From: Pseudorasbora parva
Lineage: Eukaryota; Chordata; Actinopteri; Cypriniformes; Gobionidae
Direction: 5' to 3'
Assembly: GCF_024679245.1 (NCBI RefSeq)
Contig: NC_090178.1
Coordinates: 3,903,202 to 3,967,201 of the forward strand
DNA length: 64,000 bases
In this document: one piece after another, positions 25,196 to 37,671 of the stretch
Position numbering within the stretch: the first letter of the stretch is position 1
How the letters are laid out: each line of letters begins with the position of its first letter
Notes under the pieces: model-generated
Told to the model about the DNA's origin: nothing
What the model saw: only the letters and a program-made list of their open reading frames with translations
Database searches by the model: none
Program-made: the position numbers and the translations under genes

Positions 25196-25747
25196 TATAA
25201 AAATAAGAAGAATTAAGAAGAATTTAATTTTTTAAGAATGTTTCGTGAATCCGGCCCCAGTTCCCTTTCGATCTTGAACGAACAATAAAACTGAATTATG
25301 CCAAAATGCCGTTTTGTGGAGTATCCTCATAAGAGCGTCTTAAATGAGTTAAATAATGTTTTAAATGAACTTGAAGAGTTGTGAGGAAATGAGATGCGCG
25401 TGACAGCGGCAGATCTTAAAGTGACAGCAGCCACTAATGATGTCTGTCATTAATGTTCATCACACAGCAGAGGAAACACCAGCTTTAATACGGATTCATC
25501 TTTATTTCATTTATTATTCATGCAGTGCAGACTGTTTGATAACTTTATTCAATTTCTGCGTTAGGAAAGCCAGAGGAAAATATGACATTATAATGGGTTT
25601 ATGTGAAGATTGTTTTAAGGTTTTTTTTGTTTGTTTTTAAGCCTAAAAAATGTTGAAATTGATATAGCTTTCAATTACACTGTAATGTTGAATGTCTATC
25701 ATTAATGTTCAGTTTCAGTATTAGTGTCAGTGACACTGGCCTTCAGT
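25196..25747. other. Stretch without recognised gene
   Basis: Ordinary AT-rich DNA; no exon or repeat end. Confidence 0.45.
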
Positions 25748-25749
25748 TA

Positions 25750-26777
25750 CAGTTTTTCTCAGTTGCTTTGGTACATTTCTCGAATCAAACTCACAATTTG
25801 CAACACAGTAAGTGCATTTCTCAAAACAATTTGTACAAATAGCAAAACACCATGGATAACCTGCAAAAGCCGCTCTCTTTCTCAAAATCCTTAGTTCATC
25901 TCTCAAAAGTAAATATCTGTGTCAGTGAACATGTCAGTGCCATCAGAATGACAAGTCCTTGTGTCCTTGTGTACGGATAAGACAGTCAAATTGTTTAGTC
26001 ATGTTGTCAATATAACAGTTTACTCTGGAGGGATGTTCAGATGGAAACTACGGCTAAAGTTTTGATGACAATTATTGTCAATTGTAAGTTACATCTTAGT
26101 GTATGTTTGAGTGTAATTGAATGGAAAAGATTCAAATTTACACTCTTACTGTTTGTACTGTATTTTATTGACAGAACATGTCATTGAGATACAGAAATGA
26201 AAAGACAGCACTGAATAGCACACAAAAAAAAGCCTAAAGAAGAAATGTTAACATTTAAAACTGTAAAAACTGTACATGCGGTGCTGTAGAAATATATATA
26301 TATATATATATATCTGCTAGTTGATGTTTCATGAGAAGCACCTTCGTTAGAGAAAGTCAAGATTCACCTGGGAGTAATTTACCAATTCAGGACAGATTTA
26401 GAAAAAAATCTAATGGAAATATAGAAAGTATAGAAATATACTTGGCATATTACGCTAACTTGTTCAACCATTTTGCATGTAAAGACTTATGCTATGAGCT
26501 TGTGCCTTAATGTTGTGGGGGGTGAGACTATTCAACAGAGACCCAATATAAAACATTTAGATCAATATGACAAAAGCAACTGATAATGTAGGAAACAACA
26601 GAGAATTGGACATAATCATTGGCATGGATGTACCAAAGCATTTGCAACTTGTTCAAAGAAATGAGAAACTGCTTTTTTGATGTGCACAAGTGACACAATG
26701 ATGTGAGAATTGAACAGGTAACTTTGAGAATTTCAATTCTGATCTGAGAAATGTACCAAAGCGACTGAGAAAAACTG
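25750..26777. mobile_element. TA-target TIR element, 1.03 kb
   Basis: Long inverted ends: CAGTTTTTCTCAGTTGCTTT at the left, and from the right on the other strand CAGTTTTTCTCAGTCGCTTT, continuing for about 35 bp. TA occurs on both sides (25748-25749 and 26778-26779). A TA duplication suits Tc1/mariner or ISL2EU. No transposase remains. A short (TA)n run lies at about 26292. Confidence 0.8.
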
Positions 26778-26832
26778 TAAAAAGTAAATACAACTAATAT
26801 TTAAACTAGATAAAAAAGTTAGTCGAGACAAA

Positions 26833-28025
<1,193 letters not shown>

Positions 28026-30012
28026 ATACTGTCTTTAAGTTGGAGTGGAACTGTGAAATGATTACACTATAAAAATATTAAAAGTTTTGTTGTTTTTTAT
28101 CAATTGACAGCCCTAATTATATTATATCAGTTATGTTCACAATGCATAAGAGTGTGTTTGATTATTACATTGCTACATTTTTTTTTTAAATGAGCTTGTA
28201 ACTAGAAAATATACTATGTTTAAAAAAAAACTAGGAACTGAAAATGTAGATACTCCCCCATACTGTGCAGAACAGCTTATTTCCTGCTGCTCTTACCACG
28301 TCATATATTTTGCAGCTTATAATGTGGTATCTGCCTCCTTTGCACAAATTCTTCCCAATGCAGCACTTCGCTGGCGACGGCAGATGAATGGAGGGACCTT
28401 TTGACTTGACGCAAGCTGTATTTAAAACACACGCTCGGAGAACAGAACGCACACCGCGGGTAATGACAAGCGCTCGACAATTCATCACACAAACCTGTCA
28501 ATGCAGCAAGGACGCTTATGAAATGTATCAACCTATAAACAATGTGCGTGTGTGTGTATGTGTGTGTGTGCATTATTAAGAACAAGAACATACTGAGTGA
28601 ATATGCAAGGAAGAGGGTGTAGTGTGTACCGTCGTGAGGGTGTTTAGCAGGGAAGGTATCAATCACAGAAGCTAAAGGTGTGTTCAACCATATGGGAGCC
28701 ATCTGGGACTGAAGGCCGACCATCATCACCGGTCACAAGGACACACTAAAGGAGACGAGCAGAGAGAAGTGTTATTAAGAACTGTAAAGTCTACACACAA
28801 AAAATACTTGTTGAATTTACTTTAAAAAGTATGTGCACACGACTATATTGAGCATTTTTTTAGTTATTTGAGTTATATGAACAAAAGCTGACAACATTTC
28901 TTTGAGTAAATACACACTATTTGAATTTGTCACTGTTACATATTTATGTGCCGTTTACTTAATAATGTTATGTTAAATTTATAAAAGTTCATTATGTAAG
29001 GTGAACACATTTATCAATTTAATTTACCTTTAAAACTTTTAAATAAGAACAATTTTAGAAATGAAATGCAAAAATAACATTGGACAAAATCAAATTTAAT
29101 TGAGAGCAGGAATCCCATACAATTAGTTTGTGTATAAGTGTCACCCACATCCTAAACTCCGGCACTCTCCTGCATAATGATAACCACAAAATTACAGAAA
29201 CTCCTCAATGTCCAAAATAACTGAACATTAAACACTAACATAAACTAATAACATCTTTCTCTTTACTGAAAAACACATAAAATAACACTTTAATCCCTAG
29301 ATTTACTCTCCTAGCGCACTCTCATGCAAAGCATGCTGGGAACTACAGCTCCACTGCCCAGTTAGTTATGTCAGCACAAATATTTCATGTAGTTTTAACA
29401 CAAATTAATGAAGTAAACTTCAGTTTTAAATATATTAGGTTAGTTAAACACAATTCAATTATATGTTTAAGTAAAGTGGACAGAATTTAAATGTGTCATA
29501 TCAATAAACGGCCTGAATATTTTTTTTAGTATATATATTCTGGACAAGAGCCAAGACTTGATAGACATGTAAGCAAAACATAATTTTGATCAAAATCCGG
29601 CCGAAACTAAATTTATTTGGAGCTCATTTCAGGACTTCTGTGTTGTTCCAGCTGGTAAACACCTTTGAAGTGGTTCGTCGTGGTGATGATGTAATAGGTG
29701 GGTGTGGCTCCGAGGCTCCGCCTTCTTTGACGTGGATAGCTCCTCCGGTTCATCTCTTCGGTTTAGTCCATCAAGGTCAGACATCCACTAATAAAAACAT
29801 GAACACAATGGAGAGCTGATTTATAGTAACTGAAGTTGTAATTCTACTTGAAAGCGTCACTGACACTATATTCCTTCAGGTTTAATACTGTAAATCTGCT
29901 GCTTTAAAGCTATCTATTGTACAAAGTGGTATATAAATAAACGTGACGTGGCATCGCTGTGAACAGACACTTTCTGTTTTCTACTCACCACTGTCATTTT
30001 TGTTGTTTATTA
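28026..30012. other. Stretch without recognised gene, with repeat-like segments
   Basis: About 2 kb. 28794-29545 is AT-rich with A/T-run edges and may be an old element; it includes the ZNF143-like 'gcatgctgggaactaca' at 29331-29347. Open frames at 28231-28729 are unassigned and overlap on both strands. Confidence 0.4.
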
Positions 30013-30217
30013 TAGCCTCAGATTCTAGTCAGAATATGAGTCTGTGCTCCATTGGGCTGTGATTATTCAGTGAACGATTAAGTTTAGGGGTGGGCGATAT
30101 AGCCTCAAAATTATATCACAATATTTCAAGAATATTTGCGATAACAATATTTATGATGATATAGAAAAAAATAAATGTAACAAAGTTTTATTGGTTATTG
30201 CAGCTGGTAGGCAGCAG

Positions 30218-30748
30218 TAGCCTGACAAGCCAGACCCACATCAAGATGTTTGGTCTGGAAACTCACCATTGACAGCTCAATCTGAGGGGCGGATAAACGG
30301 TCGGCTTTCAAACTCCCTCTGCACGCGATAGGATAGCGCTACACCAACCAGAGCAACGAAGGTGAAGCAGAGCTCGCTGACAGATTAAACATTCGCCGTA
30401 TCCGGTCGGCTAAACTCTGAACACATCTTCCCTTCTTAAGAATGACTTCAGTGCCGTTCTTTGTTCTTTTCTCTTTTCTCTTCTCTTCTTAACTCCAAGT
30501 CTTCCAGAGTCGCGGTCAGAGCTGATTCAAAAGACCGCCGCCGTTTGCCAGTTTCTGTGTTTACTAGAAGCACGCAAACGCAACTCGGCCATCGTCATTA
30601 TGGCCCCGCCCGCCGACTCTATACACGATGTGATTGGGCCGTCCAGATTGTGAGGAACACAGCTCAGAAGTGTATTGAGAGTTCCTAGACGACACTTGCG
30701 GGCAAATTAAATTTGCTGCCGCTAGGGTGCGTCTAGATTTCTAGGCAA
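30218..30748. mobile_element. Short TIR DNA element with 9-bp target duplication (copy 2)
   Basis: Starts TAGCCTGACAAGCCAGACCC and ends near 'gtctagatttctaggcaa'. AGGCAGCAG is repeated at 30209-30217 and 30749-30757. It is the same family as 118-571, inverted, and again shows 9 bp. Confidence 0.75.
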
Positions 30749-31231
30749 AGGCAGCAGCATTTATTAGTGAAAACAAAATGAAGGTCATTGTCCATCCTTT
30801 TACAATGAGCTACTGTCATTGATGAGAGAATATTTAATTCAAAGTGTAAATTTACTGTCATAAGGTAGGCCTACAAGTTATAAGTGTTTTCACTGGAAAG
30901 CAAAAAATATATCTGTACATTCATTCAAATAAACAATAAACGTATCACTTTATACACTACTACCTACTTTATCTCCGTGTCTCATTCGAAGCGTGCACAA
31001 TGCTAGATCTAACAAGTCGTAACTGACGAAAATAACCATCAATGTTACCCTTCCGGTCAAATATTGCGCTACAAACATCAATAACAGCTTTACGTTGTCA
31101 ATGTTATGTCAGTTGTCAAGAGAGCTGACCTCTTGTAACCAAGCAGCTCCCTTTTAGTTACTAAATAAATCAGCATCATCGGAGGATGACATGCTGCTCT
31201 TCTCACTCAGACAGGTGTTATTCATAAACAG

Positions 31232-33422
31232 TAGCTGTGTCTCGTTTCAGAAGGCTGCGTCCTCCGGAGGTCGCATTTGAAGGGTGCATACGTCATAAGG
31301 CCGTCTCATTTAAAAAAAGTGAGTAGGACTCTCCAAATGCGACCTTCGAATGCGTCCTTCTTTCACAGGATTTCGGAGTGTGCATGAGGTGTAGCCTTCG
31401 CGGCTGGAGATAACCTATAATTCTTTGCGTCGCCGTTAACAACCGTCATATATATATTTTTATATTATATGAAAAAACTGCACCACTGCTAGATATACGT
31501 GCGAGCGTAGGTGAGCTGTTTAAAATGTAAGTTCAAGCTTGTTTTTATTTTTAAGCTCTATTACCTCAAACAAATAGTTGTGGTTAACAGGATTACAACG
31601 CTTTAGTGCTTTTTAAACGTTTAGAACAGTCCATTGCTGTCAAGACAAGAAACATTTCATAGTCATTTTCAAGTTATAAATCATTTTCATTCATAAACTG
31701 GCGTGAGAGCGCAACGAGGCTGAATGTGTTCTGCCTGTATCGTTATAAGCTGTGTCTCATTTCGTTAAATTTCGAAGGCTGCGTCCTCCGGAGGACACGT
31801 CCTGTGTAGGATGCAGTATACGGAGTGTCCTCAATCAGAATTAAACGAGCCGTCCTTCGTAGGACACACAGGCAGGAAGTATCACGTTGCTATCCCACTA
31901 AACATTGGACGTCGGATAGACGTGCAGATCATGTCTATATTGGGTCCGTCGGGCCATAACCAATTCTGGACATCTATTCGATGTCCAAACTAGGTCCACT
32001 ATTTTGACGTCCAACCATGACCCAACTTGGACATCAAGGTGACGTTCAACTTTTGACCTGGAACTGGGTAATTTTTTTTGGACGTCATTTGGACGTCTAT
32101 GACAGGTGCAAGAACATTTACATGATTAATATGTAATGTTTTATTTACAAATATCAACATTGTTGTTATCAACATGATTAATACATATTATTTATAAAAA
32201 ATATATGGGGTTTTTTTGTGCATTTTTTTTAGTTTAACCCGGACCGGTTCGTGGACGAATTGGACGAATTGGTCGTGGACGAGTTTTTTACACTTGTAAA
32301 CTCTGTAAGTAGTTGCTTTAGTTTTCCAGGGACTGTAAATGCATTTTAATTAGCAGTTTACAGCAAAATTATTTTGAATAAAAAACTACTCTTTACAATT
32401 ACGAATTCTAATATAACTGGACCTTTTGAAAGGATTTAATATAGTTTGGATTTCAAATTGATTTTTTTGAAAAATAATCTAGTCCCATTTCAGAAGGTGG
32501 CATATGTTCCAGATAATTTCCCAAAAACTTTTTTTTTTGATTGTCTCAGCAACAACTGGAGACACATAAAAAGACGCAATGCATTTCCTGTTGAAACTAG
32601 CAACTGAAACAAAGCTACAGGAAATTGAATACATGGTACAGAAAACATGTCATCCACCCTCTTGAAACATCCGACTACAGTTACAGAAGTTGCATAAAAA
32701 CGACGTCTAAAAATAGTCTACATATGATGTTGAAAAGACGTCCACAAACGACCACATTTGGACTATCAATAGCCCATATACGGAGGTCCCACGGACGTCA
32801 ACATTTGACGTACCGGTGACGTCAAAAAAAGACGTCGCCTGGCGTTACAAAACAACCCCTTCAGTGGACCGAAATTGGACGTCCAAGGACGTCACTACGA
32901 CGTCACATTGCGCAGTGGGATGCCAACACATTCAGCCTCGTTGCGCTCTCACGCCAGTTTATGAATGAAAATGATTCATAACTTGAAAATGACTATGAAA
33001 TGTTTCTTGTCTTGACAGCAATGGACTGTTCTAAACGTTTAAAAAGCACTAAAGCGTTGTAATCCTGTTAACCACAACTATTTGTTTGAGGTAATAGAGC
33101 TTAAAAATAAAAACAAGCTTGAACTTACATTTTAAACAGCACACCTACGCTCGCATGTATATCTAGCAGTGGTGCAGTTTTTTCATATAATATAAAAAAT
33201 ATATATGACGGTTGTTAACGGCGACGCAAAGAATTATAGGTTATCTCCAGCCGCGAAGGCTACACCTCATGCACACTCCGAAATCCTGAGAAAGACGGAC
33301 GCATTCGAAGGTCGCATTTGAAGTGTCCTACTCACTTTTTTTAAATGAGACGGCCTTATGATGTATGCACCCTTCAAATGCGACCTCCGGAGGACGCAGT
33401 CTTCTGAAATGAGACACAGCTA
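31232..33422. mobile_element. 2.2-kb foldback element with about 500-bp arms
   Basis: The left arm (about 31232-31731) and right arm (about 32923-33422) are near-perfect reverse complements, from 'tagctgtgtctc' at the outside to 'gaggctgaatgtgtt' and 'aacacattcagcctc' at the inside. Differences are a few substitutions. Terminal segments contain CCTCCGGAGG palindromes. Between the arms lie a diverged copy of the terminus (about 31748-31800) and the element at 31892-32921. No coding capacity. Confidence 0.85.
31892..32921. mobile_element. GACGTC-rich TIR element at the foldback centre
   Basis: Edges are TCCCACT at the left and AGTGGGA at the right. Repeated GACGTC cores (about ten) cluster in the outer thirds in both orientations. 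Flanks 'tgcta' and 'tgcca' could be a 5-bp duplication with one change. The central part contains 'ccggaccggttcgtggacg'. Family unknown to me; ends only moderately sure. Confidence 0.6.
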
Positions 33423-34697
33423 TAGAGTCTGGGAATCAACGTCACTGCGCGTTGCATTCTGGGGATTCGCCGTCATGTTTTAGGTCACGCTCAGGAGCAT
33501 ACAACGATAACAAATACGAATCACTAGAGAAAAAAAACGACTATATTCATGTTAATACTTTTTAAGAACTGCTTGCACTCACTTAGAATAAATGTACTAA
33601 TATTTGAATCTCTTGCGTACATGAGCACTATTCATCACATTTCATACAATCAAATCATACGGTGATCGTCTATCGCACCACACACAGGACTACACACTGA
33701 TTTCGCTTTCGCAGTTTTTTTTTATTTTTATAGCCTAACGAAAAAGTCTGTTTCTGATATTTAAAAGCTTGATCTCAGCCATTAGGTCATTTGTTTAATC
33801 AACATATATCATATCGCAATTCTATAGCGTAACGTTAAATCATAAGGGATAACATATGAGAGTATGGCCCGTAATGCAGCTTTGAAATGATTTTAATTGT
33901 GAAAGCAACTTTAGCCTACAGTACTAAACAGTTTTACTGGACTTAAAAGGTACAAGTAGCCTACAAGATTCCTTCTACTGAGAGAAGCTAAAGAATTTCC
34001 AGATGTTGTTTAGGCCTACATTATTTATGGCGTACGCATATGCGGTTCAGAAATCATACATCTGTAAAATATATTTTATGAATAACAAATAAACACAAAT
34101 TATAAAGACACATTTTGGGTAAGCTGTTTATTTTCATTGAGGTTTACGTTCACCTTCACCTGTTGTTTCCAAGCTGGTAAACGGAAAAATTGCGCTTCAT
34201 TTGAGGGTTTTTCCCCACGCAGTTCATGAGAGCGGCTATAGCAGTCATAACACAGCAAGCGTACACCATTAGAATGTGTTTTTAACTATCTAACAAGTTC
34301 TTACGTCTACCTCCACTACTACACATTCGCTGATGTAGTGTCTGTGTCCTAAAGTCCACGAATGAGATCCAATGTGCTGTTTCCAGGAGGGAAAGCTAAA
34401 CAATCACACTCACACTATGTGAAATGCGCCATACGTCATCGTGTCGCTTTATCATTGATATCGCGATATGACAATTTTTTTATCATGTAAAAATGTATAC
34501 TGGTTTTATCGTGAACAATATGTTATGGCACGCCCCTAATTAGGTTACTGTTAATTATCTGTCCATCATTGTATAAAGCCCGCCCTGACAGTCTGATTGG
34601 TTCGAACAGCTCCTGTTCAATAGTCGCTCCACAACAGATCAAGTTCAAACCGAACTTCCTCACCACAAATGTTGTGGTTCGGATGGCATCCAGGCTA

Positions 34698-35452
34698 ATG
34701 CACTTATTGTGTAAACATGTTTTTACATTGTACTTGCATTTTTAAAAAATTACTTGCATGTAATTACATCTGTAATTAATTTCTGTAATTACTTTATTAA
34801 GCAATCTGTGCAATACAATATGAACACAATAAGTGCATTGTACTTATGATGCAAGTACACAGTAGTTAAAGGCACCTAATATAAAGTGGGACTAAATATT
34901 AATCTAAACGTCACTCCAACCCTCTACAATACGAGTAAATCACTCGCATATGTTACTAAATCTTCACTCTGTGCGAGACTAAACAACGTCTATTGTTACG
35001 TCCAAGGATGTATGCTTATTTATTGCAGTGTCATGCATTTGTGTATGTGCTTAGGTGTTTTGCTCTCTTTGTCTCATTCTCTTTCATCATTCCGACAGGT
35101 ACAACGACCAGCTGCATTCAATCTAACGATGCTTGACGTGATTGGAGAATATAGGGGAGGAGCCGAGATATCAGCAGAAGCGGATCGATTGAGAGGGAGA
35201 GAGAGACTTCGTTTGGCCAGGATGAATTCTTCCTCCTGTCTGTCCAGACTCTGTTGTTGCTTTGTATTGTAATAGTATTTCTGTACCCCTTTGATTGGAT
35301 TCATTATTAATCTTTATCTTTTCAAATTAAAAGATGTTAATTTGAACTGGTTGTGTTGATTCTGGGACAGGAGGTTGAATGGTCTTGGTTCTCCAAGATT
35401 TTTTTTTATTATTTAATTTTTAATTTTTATTCGTGTTTTATTGTTACTACCA
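34698..35452. other. Stretch without firm gene call
   Basis: A 128-codon frame (34886-35272) and a following 'ttcaaattaaaag' polyadenylation-like site could suggest a terminal exon or LTR-like sequence. 'cattccgacag' near 35088 looks like a splice acceptor. No domain is recognisable, so I do not call a gene. Confidence 0.3.
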
Positions 35453-35693
<241 letters not shown>

Positions 35694-35760
35694 ATCCAAA
35701 CTTTCTGGCTAGGCTTTTTCAAGCCAACTTCAAAGTTTGTCAACAAACTTTTCAATCTAG

Positions 35761-36549
35761 TTATGAACAATTAATTAATTATAAATCAGACAGTTACAAC
35801 TCTAAACTCTGATTGGATGAGCAAAGCAGTCGTACACACAGTCCATTTACCACAGCTCGTTAAAAACACACTTCTGCATTCGGCGGGTGTACCTGGCCCA
35901 GGAGAACTGTACAGGGATGTGAAGGAAAAGGAAACCACGGAGAGTGAGTTAGCGTTCATTACACGCTCCACTAGCTCCAACACAGCCTGTCTCAGAGCTG
36001 CCGCCATCAGTCATAGTGACACTGTCCTCACTGCAGTCCTGTAGACACGGACCATCACTCTCACAAAGCTCTGTCCCCTACGGGCCTACAAACACACACA
36101 CACTACCTGATACACACACCAGTCCAGACATATCAAATCGAGGTATCTGCACACACTAGGGACACATACTTGGCTTCAGTACTATTATACAGCTCTGAGA
36201 CCTCGGCATCATTAATAAATCAACACTTTGATAAAAACAGATTGTAGGTAGACTATTGAATATGCATGTTAAATGATAAACCCAAAATTTAAATATACAT
36301 GAAATCGGACATTTATAGATAATCTTTAATTCAAGAAGGTCATATGATTAAAAAACAAATGGCAACTAAGCTGCTAAAGAGTGCAATATATTTTAATTAT
36401 TCATGTACTACATAAATACAAGCTAAAAAAATGTATTGAAGTTAAAACATGGCAAATATATATGTGTAAAATGCGATGCAGGGACTCAAATAACACGATG
36501 AATGATGCGAATAAACAAATTCTCTAAAATGAACTGGCCTTTCCAACAC
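35761..36549. other. Stretch without recognised gene
   Basis: Two overlapping antisense frames at about 35786-36044 have no recognised motif. The remainder is AT-rich. Confidence 0.4.
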
Positions 36550-36633
36550 TACACTATTTTTCTTAAAGTTTTTGGACTTTTGCCTTTACATGGACATGAA
36601 CTTTAATGCTATCCCATTGTTAACCCGTAGGGT

Positions 36634-36719
36634 TTAATATGGAGTCGGCCCACCCTTTACAGCTCTAACCGCTTCAACTCTTCTGGGAAGGCTTTCCTCA
36701 AGGTTTAGGAGTGTGTTTA
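36634..36719 (-). pseudogene. C-terminal end of the split Tc1-like transposase
   Basis: Minus-strand reading gives N-T-L-L-N-L-E-E-S-L-P-R-R-V-E-A followed by V-K-G-G-P and a TAA stop (36634-36636). This is the typical end of a fish Tc1-like transposase. It joins directly to the segment beginning at 39315 once the LTR element and one copy of the 5-bp duplication are set aside. Confidence 0.8.
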
Positions 36720-36724
36720 TGGGG

Positions 36725-37101
36725 TGTGGCAAGGGGGGCGTGGTTCAGCGAGGTCTGCAGCGGGAGAGAGAGCCGCGGGACGAGCGGTAAGTGAGTGGGT
36801 TGGACGCAGATTAATAACACCTGTCTCTTGTTCCAGTAATGAGCGCGGAGAGGGTATAAAACCTCGGTGGAACCAGAGACCAGGGAGAGAGAGAGACGGA
36901 CGGTTGATGCACAAACCCCAGAGACTGAGTAACCGGAACCCGGAAGTGCCGACCCGGAAGTGATCGTTGTGACATTGAGAAAGAGAAACTATACACCACT
37001 GAGTGTGTTTTGACAGTAAATGAGAATAAATAAAGAAAGCATCAACCGTCTAGCCGACCCCCGTGTCCTCTTCCTTCCTCCTATTAACGAACTTTGCTAC
37101 A
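36725..37101 (+). repeat. 5' LTR of Gmr1-like element
   Basis: Starts TGTGGCAAGG and ends TTGCTACA. TATAAA lies at 36855-36860 and an AATAAA polyadenylation signal at 37025-37030, giving a plausible U3-R-U5 layout. Appears identical to the 3' LTR. Confidence 0.95.
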
Positions 37102-37102
37102 C

Positions 37103-37120
37103 TGGTGCCGAAACCCGGGA
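37103..37120 (+). promoter_or_regulatory. Primer binding site, tRNA-Phe
   Basis: TGGTGCCGAAACCCGGGA begins 1 nt after the LTR. It is the exact complement of the 3' 18 nt of vertebrate tRNA-Phe (acceptor strand TTTCGGC, A, CCA) as I know it. This marks the start of minus-strand DNA synthesis. Confidence 0.85.
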
Positions 37121-37143
37121 GGAAGTAGGACAGCGCCGCCGCC

Positions 37144-37671
37144 ATGCAGACGCCCTCCGCCACGCCATTTGCGGACATTATCACATCCCTCGCGGTCCTC
37201 CATCAGGACCAACATCAAGCCATGCTGGACCTTCGGGCAGACCAGGAGCGCCGCTTCGAGGCCATTGTCCGAGGCCAGCAAGAGGACCGCGAGAAGTTCC
37301 GGAGCTGGATCGACCGGGAGGTTCGCACCGAAGCCGCCGGGCTCGCCAGCGCACCGGTCCACGTGCCCCTGCACAAAATGGGGCCACAGGATGACCCGGA
37401 AGCGTTTATTGACCTCTTCCAAAAGGCCGCGGAGGCCTGCGGGTGGCCCCGGGCACAGTGGCCGGTGCGCCTGATACCACTACTGACAGGAGAGGCCCAG
37501 GCGGCTGCACAACAGCTACCGGTGGCGAACCTCCTGGAGTACGAGGACCTAAAGAAGGCCATCCTCCAGGGGGTCGGCCGCTCCCCGGAGCAACACCGAC
37601 AGAGATTCCGCTCCCTGGAGTGGGGGGAGGCCGGCCGACCCTTCGCTTGCCTGAACACAAGAAAAAAGTAG
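37144..37671 (+). CDS. gag: Truncated gag of Gmr1-like element
   Basis: This 175-codon frame begins 24 nt after the primer site. Residues about 20-60 are charged and helix-prone, including LDLRADQERRFEAIV. Residues about 80-165 match the capsid C-terminal region from which vertebrate SCAN domains are thought to derive: DDPEAFIDLFQKAAEACGW, then PLLTGEAQAAAQQLP, then RSPEQHRQRFRSLEW. After F-A at about residue 167 the sequence jumps to RT-encoding DNA, read in the wrong frame for a few codons before TAG. The nucleocapsid zinc knuckle and protease are therefore lost. The product might still form a partial capsid with helper Gag; that is inference. Confidence 0.8.
   Translation: MQTPSATPFADIITSLAVLHQDQHQAMLDLRADQERRFEAIVRGQQEDREKFRSWIDREVRTEAAGLASAPVHVPLHKMGPQDDPEAFIDLFQKAAEACGWPRAQWPVRLIPLLTGEAQAAAQQLPVANLLEYEDLKKAILQGVGRSPEQHRQRFRSLEWGEAGRPFACLNTRKK

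Larger units (their letters stand above)
30085..34538. mobile_element. Large hAT-type element containing further insertions
   Basis: Left end TAGGGGTGGGCGATATAGCC; right end on the other strand TAGGGGCGTGCCATAACATA. Flanks ATTAAGTT (30077-30084) and ATTAGGTT (34539-34546) agree at 7 of 8 bases. Two other elements (30218-30748 and 31232-33422) lie within it. No transposase frame remains. Confidence 0.72.
30013..34697. mobile_element. Outer element of a four-level nest
   Basis: The left edge TAGCCTCAGATTCTAGTCAG and the right edge GGATGGCATCCAGGCTA are the two edges of the 250-bp element at 6596-6845. Here they are separated by the 4.45-kb hAT-type insertion at 30085-34538. The element's own target duplication is unclear. 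Confidence 0.6.

Noticed and set aside
34886..35340. Possible terminal host exon with splice acceptor and polyadenylation-like site
   Set aside because: No recognisable protein, no partner exon in the window, and the sequence lies between transposons; kept only as a note.
37443..37640. ATG-initiated N-terminal extension of the RT frame
   Set aside because: This part re-reads gag in another frame; RT homology begins only at about 37641.
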